From the NCBI RefSeq assembly GCF_023101145.1, contig NZ_CP073714.1, positions 4,154,001 through 4,218,000 on the forward strand: a stretch of DNA of 64,000 bases. The letters are read 5' to 3'. The notes beneath the pieces are model-generated. The model had not been told where the DNA came from, did not search any database, and saw only the letters and a list, made by a program, of their open reading frames with translations. The stretch is from Paenibacillus pabuli. GTDB taxonomy: Bacteria > Bacillota > Bacilli > Paenibacillales > Paenibacillaceae. Positions within the stretch are counted from its first letter, which is position 1. Each line of letters begins with the position of its first letter. Both the position numbers and the translations under genes were made by a program. This document shows positions 43,687-53,207 of this stretch, in pieces.

Positions 43687-44595
43687 GTGACCAAGCATTC
43701 AGAAGCCATGTATTTAGGCCGCCTACCTGATGTTCGCATGTCGTTTCAATTAATGGGATTGCATGCTAGAAAAGCAGATTCGAACTGGACCTACCCATCC
43801 CATGAGCACTCCATGTACGAAATTCACTGGATGATGGAGGGTCAAATGAATATGTTGGTTAATGGGAAGCTCTACAACCAATCCAAAGGTGACCTTTTGT
43901 TTATTCGTCCAGGGATGACTCATTCCTGTCCAGGTGCAGGACCAGAGGGATTTACTTATTTTTCAGTTCATTTCAGTGTTCATGATACTTCCTTTTGCCG
44001 GGAACTCAACCGCTGTAAAGACATTTATTATCCGGCGGTTTCAAATCTTGCATTAGGATTATCGCCTTCCCTGTTTACATTGTATGAACTGGCAACAGAA
44101 CATTTGTCTGATTCGTTGTCCTCCTCCAAACAGATGAAGGTACATGCTGCCGTATTTGAGCTTCTCGGCTCGCTGGTAGGACAGTTATCTCAGCACGCCT
44201 CCGTTACATTATCCAGAAAAGAAACCATTGCCCATCAGATTGCTGAACACATCGAGGATTCGGTAAGGTACATTCATCTTCATAGCGAAATTCAGGAAAC
44301 GAACCGAACGTGGATTCAGGATATCGCCAAATCGCTGAATATGAGCACGTCTCAGATTAATCGGATTTTTCGGGAGGTCTACGGTCAGGCTCCGCGCAAA
44401 TTTTTATCCGAAACACTGCTGAACGAAGCCCAGAGGTTGTTAAACCAGACTGACCTGAACATTGATCACATTGCAATGATGCTTGGATATAAGACTAATG
44501 CTCATTTCAGTCGTCAATTCAAGCGGTGGACAGGTATTGCACCAAGCGAATTCCGCAGCCATTCACAGCAAGCAGAACATGAAATAAGCAGCTAA
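43687..44595 (+). CDS. AraC-family transcriptional regulator of the Weimberg operon
   Basis: A 302-residue regulator with an N-terminal cupin sensor (HEHSMYEIHWMMEGQ near 40) and a C-terminal pair of helix-turn-helices: IAKSLNMSTSQINRIFR and IAMMLGYKTNAHFSRQFKRW. The GTG 43687 start follows GGGGGAG by five bases. It is divergent from the FAH-family gene, so it most likely activates that operon in response to xylose, xylonate or a breakdown product. No binding site could be defined. Confidence 0.88.
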   Translation: MTKHSEAMYLGRLPDVRMSFQLMGLHARKADSNWTYPSHEHSMYEIHWMMEGQMNMLVNGKLYNQSKGDLLFIRPGMTHSCPGAGPEGFTYFSVHFSVHDTSFCRELNRCKDIYYPAVSNLALGLSPSLFTLYELATEHLSDSLSSSKQMKVHAAVFELLGSLVGQLSQHASVTLSRKETIAHQIAEHIEDSVRYIHLHSEIQETNRTWIQDIAKSLNMSTSQINRIFREVYGQAPRKFLSETLLNEAQRLLNQTDLNIDHIAMMLGYKTNAHFSRQFKRWTGIAPSEFRSHSQQAEHEISS

Positions 44596-44655
44596 TGGAC
44601 GAATAATTCTCCAACAGCTGCTCCTTCTTGGCGTAGTACCAGTCCGATTGATCCT

Positions 44656-46077
44656 TTATTCCAAGGTAAATGTAGCAAAGCTTGCTCCGCCATTTCCCCT
44701 ATATGTAAAATATAAAGCCTGCCTTCCGTCTGGAATGGTGATTGCCGCCGTATATGCTTTCCACTCATTGGTGAAGTGCACCGGGATTGTGCCCAGAACC
44801 GGGCCTTCCCATGAGGTTTTTACTTCAAAGTATCCGCTGCAATATCCCCTTACGGTGAGAGTGACCTGACGGATTCCGTTACAATCGAAATATTTAAAAC
44901 CTGCTGTGGCTGAATCCACCATATTCGCAATATATCCGACCTCTTCATCACCGTCTCGTCCATCCTGGGTAATCTTCGGAAAGCGGCTGTCCAGCCAAGC
45001 GCCCCCTCCAAAACCACCGGTATACATTTGATCATCTTTTGCAAAAAGATTACATGCAAGGTATGCGGGATATTCCCCTTTTCCTTCAAGTGGGCCACCA
45101 TTCACGCCGCAGGAAGTCATTTCTACCTGAGATATCATTCCATGCTCGTCAAAAGAGATAGGTTCAATGCAGCCCTGACGGTTAAATGCGTCCCCATTGG
45201 TATGGCGGTGATAGAAAATGTACCAGTCTCCATTGATCTCAACAATGCTGCCGTGATTGTTCCCGCCATAATACATCGGCTTGTCAGCTGGTTTATAGGA
45301 GTCAATATGTAGATCGCAGTTGCTTATGATTACACCCTGATATGCAAACCCTTTGTTAGGAAATTTACTGGTAGCATAACATAATTCATGCATGACAATT
45401 GAGGAGTAAATCAAGTAGTAGGTGTCCCCTCTTTTCCGGATGGAAGGAGCCTCGAAAAATTCATGTCCTTCGAATCCGCTGCCTTCGCTGTATGGCTGAC
45501 TCGGCGCTATGAATAAGGGCTCATCCACAATCGTCAGCATGTCCGGACCAAGCACCGTCACCATCGCACCGTGTCTCGATCGGTCTCCGGGCGCACAAAA
45601 TCCGGTATATAGATACGTACGCTCTCCTTCGGTCAGCACGCCTGGATCAAATTGGGGCTCGTCCCCTTCCCTTTCCCCCAGTCGAGTGCCATCCGCATAT
45701 TTCACGTATCCGTAAAATTCATATTTGCCTGCAGGTGTATCGCATACAGCCACAGAAACAACCGGCACTTTATCCAGCACATAATAAAGATAATATCGTC
45801 CGTCAGGACCAAGTGTAACGTCTGGGGCGTAAAGGCACATACTGCCGCCCAGATTAAGTGGATCATCTGCCTTTTGGTAGATTACACCTTCATTGCGCCA
45901 ATTCCCGAGGTCGTCCACAGGCGCCGACCAACAGACGTAGTCGTTTAAACAAAAGACATGTCCGTTAAACCGGTCATGCGAACCGTACACATAAACTCTA
46001 TCCTCAAATACATAAGGCTCACTATCAGGAACGTACTCCCATGATGGAAGGTATGGATTTAACCCCTGTTTCTTCAT
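44656..46077 (-). CDS. GH43 family glycosidase with a C-terminal CBM6-like domain
   Basis: A 473-residue cytosolic GH43 of a different subfamily from the one at 37467. It begins NPYLPSWEYVPDSEPYVF; D18 is the likely base, D144 in FDPGVL the pKa-modulating aspartate and E209 in FFEAPS the acid. The last 110 residues (from about 360) resemble CBM6 (AGFKYFDCNGI, TLTVRGYCSG). Such proteins are arabinofuranosidases or xylosidases. ATG 46077 follows GAGGAG by about nine bases. It is flanked by two AraC genes on the other strand, so one of them probably controls it. Confidence 0.87.
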   Translation of the reverse strand: MKKQGLNPYLPSWEYVPDSEPYVFEDRVYVYGSHDRFNGHVFCLNDYVCWSAPVDDLGNWRNEGVIYQKADDPLNLGGSMCLYAPDVTLGPDGRYYLYYVLDKVPVVSVAVCDTPAGKYEFYGYVKYADGTRLGEREGDEPQFDPGVLTEGERTYLYTGFCAPGDRSRHGAMVTVLGPDMLTIVDEPLFIAPSQPYSEGSGFEGHEFFEAPSIRKRGDTYYLIYSSIVMHELCYATSKFPNKGFAYQGVIISNCDLHIDSYKPADKPMYYGGNNHGSIVEINGDWYIFYHRHTNGDAFNRQGCIEPISFDEHGMISQVEMTSCGVNGGPLEGKGEYPAYLACNLFAKDDQMYTGGFGGGAWLDSRFPKITQDGRDGDEEVGYIANMVDSATAGFKYFDCNGIRQVTLTVRGYCSGYFEVKTSWEGPVLGTIPVHFTNEWKAYTAAITIPDGRQALYFTYRGNGGASFATFTLE

Positions 46078-46266
46078 ACAAACTACACTCCTCGTCAAAA
46101 TTATTAGGCAATATGAATTTAAAATAAATCCCGTATAATAGAAAACAAACTAAAGCGTTTTACCGATTTTCCTGTTCTATTTCTATTAATGAAGTTTGAA
46201 TTGATCCGAGCACGGATCATATGGCATAGTCTGTCTGACAAACATACATGGTAAAGGTGAAGAATA

Positions 46267-47073
46267 ATGACAAACATTTTCTACGTTGAGTACGACGCAG
46301 CACATAACAGCCATTTCGTTTTTGATATTCCCCAAGGACATCCCTGCTGGCTTTTGGTCATTACACAGACTCCCGCTCAGTTCTGGGTGGATGGAAAACT
46401 TAAGGAATACCCTCCTCATTGTGCCGTTCTCTTTGAGCCCCATCAAAAAATTTATTATCGGGCTTCCGCAGAGCAATATATAAATGATTGGATTCGTTTT
46501 GAAAGCGATGAACCTTACGTGACCGAGACCTCACTTCCGTTTGGCAGGCCCTTTCCTTTGGATGACCCCGAGTATTGCCACAAGCTGTTCCAGCTGCTCG
46601 TCGTAGAGAATTCATTCAATAAGAACTACAGAGAATCCTCCATTGATTGTCTGCTCCGAACCCTGTTCAACAAGCTGCTGGAGTCTTACTTCCAAGACGA
46701 AATTAGTCCTCAGCACTACAATCTTTTGAAACTTCGGGCGGCTATCCACAATAATCCCAGCCATCCGTGGACCGTATCGGAAATGGCTAAAATCATTAGT
46801 ATCAGTCCGGGATATCTGCAGTTCATTTATAAGAAATTGTTTGGCCTCTCGTGTATGGATGATGTTATTCACAGTCGAATTCGCTTAGCCAAAGAATATC
46901 TCAGACATGAGCTTTACACAGTTGCGGAGATTGCAGATCGGTGTGGTTACCGCAATGTGGAGCACTTTTGCAGGCAGTTCAAACAAATGACCGGTTCATC
47001 ACCCAAGAAATTCCACAAACGCACGACTAACTTAACTCCCGGCCCAGCAGAGTCCGAAAAGGTCATCCTTTGA
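46267..47073 (+). CDS. AraC-family transcriptional regulator
   Basis: A 268-residue regulator with a short cupin-like N-terminal domain and a C-terminal AraC domain (MAKIISISPGYLQFIYKKLF, then AEIADRCGYRNVEHFCRQFK). A purine-rich AAAGGTGAAG site precedes ATG. It is divergent from the GH43 gene at 46077, and its 3' end overlaps by 11 bases the end of the permease gene at 47063, a compact convergent pair. It may control both GH43 and the next importer. Confidence 0.87.
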   Translation: MTNIFYVEYDAAHNSHFVFDIPQGHPCWLLVITQTPAQFWVDGKLKEYPPHCAVLFEPHQKIYYRASAEQYINDWIRFESDEPYVTETSLPFGRPFPLDDPEYCHKLFQLLVVENSFNKNYRESSIDCLLRTLFNKLLESYFQDEISPQHYNLLKLRAAIHNNPSHPWTVSEMAKIISISPGYLQFIYKKLFGLSCMDDVIHSRIRLAKEYLRHELYTVAEIADRCGYRNVEHFCRQFKQMTGSSPKKFHKRTTNLTPGPAESEKVIL

Positions 47074-47920
47074 TTCCGGTCATTGTAATCCCCTGAATAA
47101 AATATCTCTGTCCGATGAAGAAGAGGATCAGCACAGGAATAACGGTAATTAAAGAAACTGCCATCAGCATCTGTATTTGCGAGGAGCCAAAAGAATTCTG
47201 GAAGAACTGTAAACCGATAGCGAGTGTGAAATTCTGATCGCTGTTCAAATAAATTAATGGAGACATGTAATCATTCCAGTGAAAGGTTATCGACATGAGA
47301 CCGACCGTAATCAAAGCCGGTTTGATTGCAGGCAGCAGTATTTTGTAATAAATCTGGAATGCATTGGCACCGTCAATATATGCGGCTTCATCCAAATCTT
47401 TCGGAATCGTTTTGAAAAATTGCCGCAGCAGGAAAATGTTAAACGCGCCTCCCCCAAAAAAGGACGGAACGATAAGAGGCATCAAGGTATCGAGCCAACC
47501 AAGTTTGGTGAACAAGAGGTAAGTAGGAACGAGAGTGACCTGACTGGGGAGCATCATGGTAGCAAGCACGACCGTAAATAACAATCCGCTGTATCGAGAT
47601 TTAAACCGTGCAAAGCCATAGGCCACGAATGAAGCGGAAAGAACCGTTCCAATCGTCGCAAGTCCTGTTACGATTAAGGTATTCCATGTATAACGGGTGA
47701 AATCCGCGTATTGCCAGCCCTGAATGAAGTTATCCCAAGTAAACGTTTCCGGGATGATTTTGGGAGGCAGCGTATAGGCTTCCGAAGGGATTTTAAAGGC
47801 GGTTGAAAGCATCCAAATAAACGGAAAGATAAACACGACTGCAATGATCGTCAATATCACATAACTCAGGCTGACTTTAATCCGGCCGCTGGTTTTTTTA
47901 CTTTTGTAATAAGCCTCCAT
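47063..47920 (-). CDS. Carbohydrate ABC transporter permease (MalG/AraQ-like)
   Basis: A 285-residue membrane protein with six hydrophobic segments and the EAA loop DEAAYIDGAN followed by LLPAIKP. TMMLPSQVTLVPTYLLF is also typical. ATG 47920 has GGGGAGG six bases before it. It is the third gene of an importer operon. The C-terminus overlaps the end of the AraC gene on the other strand by 11 bases. Confidence 0.9.
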   Translation of the reverse strand: MEAYYKSKKTSGRIKVSLSYVILTIIAVVFIFPFIWMLSTAFKIPSEAYTLPPKIIPETFTWDNFIQGWQYADFTRYTWNTLIVTGLATIGTVLSASFVAYGFARFKSRYSGLLFTVVLATMMLPSQVTLVPTYLLFTKLGWLDTLMPLIVPSFFGGGAFNIFLLRQFFKTIPKDLDEAAYIDGANAFQIYYKILLPAIKPALITVGLMSITFHWNDYMSPLIYLNSDQNFTLAIGLQFFQNSFGSSQIQMLMAVSLITVIPVLILFFIGQRYFIQGITMTGIKG

Positions 47921-47939
47921 GGTTGCACCTCCCCAAATT

Positions 47940-48833
47940 TTAGTTATCGTAATAAACCCAGTGTCGGGAAGTCCGGTTTACGATGAGCGTGATGATCATA
48001 ATAACGACGAACAATAACCAGGCCAGCGTTGACGCATAACCCATCTCGTTGTATTTAAATCCGCTGTTATAAATATGCATCATGTACGTGTAGGTGGAGT
48101 AGCTGGGGCCACCCTCGGTCAGAATGTACGGCTGCATAAAGATTTGGAAACCACCAATGATCCCCATAACCAGATTAAAATAAAGCGTTGGCGTGATCAG
48201 GGGCAGGGTAATCTGCGTAATTTTAACTAAACTGCTCGCTCCATCAATCTCAGCGCTCTCATATAAGGCTTCCGGAATATCCTGAAGCCCCGCCAGCGTA
48301 ATGATAATGGAATTCCCGATGGTCCAAATCCCCATAATAATAATCGCCGGCATTGCCCATTTCGTATCGCTTAACCAATTAGGACCGGTAATACCGAATA
48401 GAGAAAGGAAATAATTGATAAAGCCAAACTGGGCATTAAAAATCCAGCCCCAAAGCAAGGTAACCGCAACCCCCGATGTGATATACGGGATGTAGAAGCT
48501 GGTTCTGAAAAAACCAACTCCCTTTATTTTTTGATTGAGCAGAAGAGCAATCAGAAACGACATGAGTAAACTGGCCGGAACAGAAACCAACACAAAATAT
48601 AATGTATTTAACAAAGAACGGTAAAAAAGTGGATCCTGTGTAAAGGCCCTGACGATATTATCGAAGCCGACAAATTGGCCTGAGCCGGTCATATCCATAT
48701 CGGTGAAAACCAAATAGATAGAATAACCCATTGGATATAAGGTGAATATTAGAAAACCTAAAAGCCATGGCGAGGTAAAAAGGAAGAATTGTTTCTCCTC
48801 CCTGATTTCAATGCGGTTGTTTCGCGCCTTCAT
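47940..48833 (-). CDS. Carbohydrate ABC transporter permease (MalF/AraP-like)
   Basis: A 297-residue protein with about six segments, the EAA loop YESAEIDGAS and LPLITPTLYFN. It starts at ATG 48833 after GGAGGCGAAAG. It lies 19 bases from the next permease and 96 from the binding protein; that gap holds a hairpin that may stabilise or partly stop the message, as usual after binding-protein genes. It supplies one half of the channel. Confidence 0.9.
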   Translation of the reverse strand: MKARNNRIEIREEKQFFLFTSPWLLGFLIFTLYPMGYSIYLVFTDMDMTGSGQFVGFDNIVRAFTQDPLFYRSLLNTLYFVLVSVPASLLMSFLIALLLNQKIKGVGFFRTSFYIPYITSGVAVTLLWGWIFNAQFGFINYFLSLFGITGPNWLSDTKWAMPAIIIMGIWTIGNSIIITLAGLQDIPEALYESAEIDGASSLVKITQITLPLITPTLYFNLVMGIIGGFQIFMQPYILTEGGPSYSTYTYMMHIYNSGFKYNEMGYASTLAWLLFVVIMIITLIVNRTSRHWVYYDN

Positions 48834-48884
48834 TCTTTCGCCTCCAAAGCTGCCTCCTATTGAGACCGGATTAGGATAGAAAGG

Positions 48885-48901
48885 GGAAGATCTTTCCCCC
48901 C
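48885..48901 (-). other. Short hairpin between binding-protein and permease genes
   Basis: GGGGAA pairs with TTCCCC around GATCT. On the minus strand it is followed by TTTC only, so it is more likely a stabilising or attenuating stem than a full terminator, which would explain higher expression of the binding protein. Confidence 0.45.
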
Positions 48902-48929
48902 TCGTTGTAACCGGGTGTTCATTATTCGT

Positions 48930-50231
48930 TTATTTACTTTGATGAATGGAGTCGAGAGCGGACTGAATTTGGGATGTATAGGCTTTCGCCGCTTCCTCTG
49001 CGGATTTCCCTTGAACGGTGACCTGCTGCCAGGTTTGCTCATAGAGGTCCCCCGCCTTTGCAATGGAGCCGCCCCACGGGAAAGTTATGGCGTCCTGCAG
49101 CCCTGTTACGAAATCCACCATGGAGATATCTGTGCCTTCAATTTTCAAGTTGGCAAAAGTACTATCCGCCGATTCTTTTGCCGCAGGGAGATTTACCTTA
49201 CTGTACAGATCTCCGACCTCTTTATTCAGGGAGACCGTTTTAATATAAGCCCACGCTGCTTCCTTATTTTTGGAATCCTTGTTCATGGCGAAGCCTGTCT
49301 GGAATTTAATGTTGACGGTTTTACCGGATGGATCTTTTGGAGGCATCACGATACCCCATTGAAAATTGGAACCGACATTTTTGGCGATCGTCGAAGCTTC
49401 AAACACACCTAGCGGATACATCGCAGCTCTACCTGCAGCGAACATTTGGTCCATAGGCATGCTCTTGGCGGCCGCATCATCCGGCATTGCTTTTGCATTC
49501 ACTAGGTCTCCGAACAACTGGTACCCCTTCAGGGTATTGGGATCATCCAGAGTCTGTTTGCTCCAATCCTCGTTATATGGCATCCCGCCGTATATAAAAG
49601 GAGCAAAGCTTTGCAAGATCCAGTGGGACACAATGCCATAGACCCGGTTGGCACCTTCACCCGAGGAGACCTGTTTGGCTGTTGCCGAAAAATCATCCCA
49701 AGTCCAGTCATTCGTTGGGTACGGGAGCCCCGCCTTGTCAAAAATGTCTTTATTATAAGCAATCATAAAATCTGAAGCGGTTGTTGGCATCCCTTCACGT
49801 TTTCCGTCCGCATCGACATATCCCCCATCAACTCCCTGTGTTAACAATGCCTCGAGGTCCAGTTGATCCTTCTCAATATAAGGGTTTAAATCTTCGAACC
49901 ATTTAGATCTCAACCCTTTCCAGTCTGGAGACATCATGATCACATCACCGGCATTTCCAGCAGCCAGAGCTGCATCCAGTTTGACATCAATGTTATCTGC
50001 CGGGAGCCAAACTTCATGTACCTTCACTTTTGGATACAATTTTTTGAAAATTTTGGTTGCTTCCTTTCGAGACTGGAGTTCCTCGCCGCCGCCCCACCCA
50101 AATACGGTAAGGTCACCTGAAATTTCCCCATTACCCGATGAATTTTCCGCTGCCTGATCACTGTTTGCTGAGCAGGCGGTGATCACTGTCACGAATATTC
50201 CGATAAGCAGAATGATTGAAAATTTTCTCAT
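48930..50231 (-). CDS. ABC transporter sugar-binding lipoprotein (family 1)
   Basis: A 433-residue lipoprotein. The signal peptide ends in VITAC with C20 as the anchor. The mature part reads GDLTVFGWGGGEELQSRKEA and contains DWKGLRSKWFEDLNPYI. Similarity is to MalE/AraN-type proteins for arabino- or xylo-oligosaccharides. It is the first gene of the importer operon and has a perfect cre site upstream. Ligand is inferred from the surrounding xylan genes. Confidence 0.88.
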   Translation of the reverse strand: MRKFSIILLIGIFVTVITACSANSDQAAENSSGNGEISGDLTVFGWGGGEELQSRKEATKIFKKLYPKVKVHEVWLPADNIDVKLDAALAAGNAGDVIMMSPDWKGLRSKWFEDLNPYIEKDQLDLEALLTQGVDGGYVDADGKREGMPTTASDFMIAYNKDIFDKAGLPYPTNDWTWDDFSATAKQVSSGEGANRVYGIVSHWILQSFAPFIYGGMPYNEDWSKQTLDDPNTLKGYQLFGDLVNAKAMPDDAAAKSMPMDQMFAAGRAAMYPLGVFEASTIAKNVGSNFQWGIVMPPKDPSGKTVNIKFQTGFAMNKDSKNKEAAWAYIKTVSLNKEVGDLYSKVNLPAAKESADSTFANLKIEGTDISMVDFVTGLQDAITFPWGGSIAKAGDLYEQTWQQVTVQGKSAEEAAKAYTSQIQSALDSIHQSK

Positions 50232-50440
50232 ATTTATCCTCCTTTTTATACTTAGGCGAGCGACTGGTGTCGTAACCCGATGAATGAATTTGGATTCTCA
50301 AGTGGCAATCGAATAAAAAGGAAATACTAATCTATCCTCATGTAACCCCAAGTATCTACAACCTTCCCAACTTGAATTTGTCATTACATTGCAAGGTGAA
50401 ATCACAATTAATGCATATTAAAACACCACTCTTTCTGCCT

Positions 50441-50454
50441 TGTTAGCGTTTACA
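50441..50454. promoter_or_regulatory. Perfect cre site upstream of the binding-protein gene
   Basis: On the minus strand TGTAAACGCTAACA fits the CcpA consensus TGWAANCGNTNWCA at all 14 positions. It is 210 bases before the binding-protein start; the long distance suggests a promoter further upstream or inside the gap. The rest of the 450-base gap from 50232 holds only the GH95 terminator. Confidence 0.8.
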
Positions 50455-50574
50455 TCGTTATTTAAAAGTAAGGTTTCTTCGTGCTTGATACAATGACATA
50501 TCCTAAAGAATTATTGATCAATAATCATATTCAACATTCGATATTTGGGTAGCAGCTCAATTATGGCACGCAAA

Positions 50575-50618
50575 GACGACTCTGTTTTCCGCTGTTAATA
50601 GCGGAGAACAGAGTCGTC
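50575..50618. terminator. Strong hairpin terminator after the GH95 gene
   Basis: GACGACTCTGTT pairs with AACAGAGTCGTC and an inner CCGCT pairs with AGCGG, forming one of the longest stems in the window. On the minus strand a short TTT run follows; it lies 64 bases after the GH95 stop. Confidence 0.85.
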
Positions 50619-50681
50619 CATTTCTCTTACGATGCAAATCTTTCATCTATTGAATAAAACGATAGGTTGAACAGAATCCTC

Positions 50682-52928
50682 TTAAGTAAAAGTATACGAC
50701 CGTCCAGCCTCTGCATTGAAGGAAATACGTTCAAGGCCAGGGCCTTCCAACTGACAAATTCCAGTTATTGTACTTTTTACGATGACTTTAGTAATTCTCC
50801 CAGCGACCCAGGAAAACCCAATTTCATAACCACCTCGTGCTCGAAGACCATGTACACTCCCTTCATTCCATTCATCGGCTAGGGCAGGCAAAAGCCGAAT
50901 CACATCAGTATGGCTCTGCATTAACATCTCGGCAATTCCAGAGGATCCCCCGAAGTTGCCATCAATCTGAAACGGGGGATGATTATCAAAAAGATTGGGC
51001 AACGTGGAGTGCTCCAGGAGAGCTCTTACATTTTCATAAGCCTTCTGCCCATCCTGAAGACGTGCCCAGAAATGAATGATCCAGGCTCGGCTCCAGCCGG
51101 TGTGTCCACCACCATTGTCCAATCTACGTTCCAAAGTGGTACGTGCTGCCTTTGCGAGTTCCGGCGTGTGTTCTGGAGTGAAGCTTTCTCCAGGATACAA
51201 ACCAAATAGATGTGAGATGTGCCGGTGCCCCGGTTCCACTTCTTCGTAATCCTCCATCCATTCCTGGATTTGTCCGTTTTTTCCGATTTGTGTCTTCGGA
51301 ATTCGCTTCAGAACAGCAGCAAGTTCTTCCCTAAATGTATGGTCTCTTCCGATCAACTCGGCACTTTGAATACATGCAGTGAATAGAGCCTCAATAATCT
51401 GAAAATCCATCGAAGCGCCTGCACATAGAACCCCTATCTCACCATTTGGCAGCTTGTAACTGTTCTCTGGAGAAACGGATGGACAGGTAATCAGACGGCC
51501 ATCTGCATCCTCAATCAAATAGTCAAGGAGAAACAGCGCCGATTCCTTCATGGTTTCGTATGCTTCTTCCAGAAAAATGAGATCCTGACTATAGCGATAA
51601 TGCTCCCATAAATGCAGGCATAACCAAGCAGCACCCAGCGGCCAGAAGGATGCTGGCAGGTAGGTATCCTGAGGGGCCGTGTCTGCCCAAATATCCGTAT
51701 TATGATGTGCGGTAAACCCGCGGCAGTCATACATCTTTCGTGCCGTGATTCGGCCAGGCTCCCGCATTCGCTCAATCAGATCGAATAACGGCTCATGGCA
51801 CTCTGCTAGATTGCAGTTTTCGGCGAGCCAGTAGTTCATTTGGATATTAATGTTGATGGTAAATTTGCTGTCCCAAGGCGGAGTGAAACTGTCATTCCAT
51901 ATCCCTTGAAGATTAGCAGGAAAGGAGCCTGGCCGGCTTGAGGAAATCAGCAGATAACGACCAAACTGAAAATAGGTCTCGACCAATTCGGGATCTTCTT
52001 CTCCCCTTTGGAACTGTTTTAATCTCTCATCCGTCGGATCATCATGACGATCAGAACTTTTGGACAGGTTCAATGAAACCCTGCTGTACAGTTCATTATA
52101 ATCCGATGTATGCCGCACAAGCAGTGTTTCATAAGGAATCCGGCTGAGCTCTTCTATACGAAGTTTATTGTATAATTCCGGATCTTCTTGGCGGAAAGTC
52201 GTTTCCGCAGCAAGCAGAAGTGTGACCGAGCTCGCGTCCTTCACCAGCAAATACTCGCCAAGGAGCTGACAGGTACCTCCATCTGGTATCGCTTTCAACA
52301 CAGTTGCAAAAGAGCTGCCGTCTTTACCACCGCATTCACCAAGCATAATGAGTGCGCTCTGCTCCCACTTCTTGGTTTTCTCCAGGTATCTCCAATTCTG
52401 TCGATTAAATCGGGCTTTCATGGACAAGGCATTCTTCTTGTCTGCTGAGATTCGGATGATGATGGCTTGATCTGGATAACTGGCGAACAGCTCACGTGTA
52501 TAACAGATACCATTGACTCGATAGCTAACCCTGGAGATGCCCTGGTTCAAATCCAGCTCACGTACATAGTCTTCAACAGGACCATCATGATTGCCGAATG
52601 ATAACTGCAGCTCACCAAGTGGCACGTAATGTCTCTGGGCTTCAGGAAGCCCGGCCATCGTCATGCTGGCCATCTCTTCAGCCTCCCGAAGTTTCCCTTC
52701 CATGATTAACTTGCGGATCTTCGGCAAATTGGGCAGTGCATCTTCGTTATTCCGATCCCGGGGCCCCCCATACCACATCGAGTCTTCATTTAACTTCAAA
52801 CGCTCCTCCGCTACGCCTCCAAATATCATTGCACCAAGCCGACCGTTCCCGATTGGCAATGCCTCGTTCCATATCTCCGCAGGTTTGCTGTACCACATGC
52901 GATGATTTTTCTGATTTGTTTCTTTCAT
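50682..52928 (-). CDS. GH95 family glycosidase (alpha-L-fucosidase or related)
   Basis: A 748-residue GH95 protein with the family's N-terminal beta-sandwich (WYSKPAEIWNEALPIGNGRL, then GGPRDRNNEDALPNL) and an (alpha/alpha)6 barrel with NLQGIWNDSFTPPWDSKF, NIQMNYWLAENCNL and HHNTDIWADTAPQD. The known members cleave alpha-1,2-L-fucose, alpha-L-galactose or related sugars of plant glycans. The absence of a signal peptide implies an intracellular role. GGAGG is six bases before ATG. It is the last gene after an LplA-type binding protein, with a terminator between. Confidence 0.92.
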   Translation of the reverse strand: MKETNQKNHRMWYSKPAEIWNEALPIGNGRLGAMIFGGVAEERLKLNEDSMWYGGPRDRNNEDALPNLPKIRKLIMEGKLREAEEMASMTMAGLPEAQRHYVPLGELQLSFGNHDGPVEDYVRELDLNQGISRVSYRVNGICYTRELFASYPDQAIIIRISADKKNALSMKARFNRQNWRYLEKTKKWEQSALIMLGECGGKDGSSFATVLKAIPDGGTCQLLGEYLLVKDASSVTLLLAAETTFRQEDPELYNKLRIEELSRIPYETLLVRHTSDYNELYSRVSLNLSKSSDRHDDPTDERLKQFQRGEEDPELVETYFQFGRYLLISSSRPGSFPANLQGIWNDSFTPPWDSKFTININIQMNYWLAENCNLAECHEPLFDLIERMREPGRITARKMYDCRGFTAHHNTDIWADTAPQDTYLPASFWPLGAAWLCLHLWEHYRYSQDLIFLEEAYETMKESALFLLDYLIEDADGRLITCPSVSPENSYKLPNGEIGVLCAGASMDFQIIEALFTACIQSAELIGRDHTFREELAAVLKRIPKTQIGKNGQIQEWMEDYEEVEPGHRHISHLFGLYPGESFTPEHTPELAKAARTTLERRLDNGGGHTGWSRAWIIHFWARLQDGQKAYENVRALLEHSTLPNLFDNHPPFQIDGNFGGSSGIAEMLMQSHTDVIRLLPALADEWNEGSVHGLRARGGYEIGFSWVAGRITKVIVKSTITGICQLEGPGLERISFNAEAGRSYTFT

Positions 52929-53116
52929 TTTGAACCTCCAGTACGAATTTCAATGAATGATAAGATATTAATCTCATATTAACATCCCAACAAAGAATAA
53001 AAATAACGTATTCATGCAGATTCATACTCTTTCATGATATGAGAATCGAAAAGATCTTTTATTGGAGTTTTCTTCGATAAACATCAATAAGATTGGCTGC
53101 CTGCCATAAAAGATTA

Positions 53117-53146
53117 CGGACCTGATTCGCAAGAATGCGAACCGGC
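53117..53146 (-). terminator. Imperfect hairpin after the second LplA-like gene
   Basis: TTCGC pairs with GCGAA, extended imperfectly by GGACCTGA against CCGGCCCG, about 65 bases past the stop; on the minus strand TCTTTTATGG follows. Confidence 0.5.
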
Positions 53147-53207
53147 CCGTGTTTGATAATAATGGATGATTTGTCGCCCAGGATTGGTATAAACCTACCC
53201 AATCTCC

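Noticed and set aside
46145..46165. AAAGCGTTTTAC resembles a cre site before the GH43 gene.
   Set aside because: Four consensus positions fail, so it was left out.
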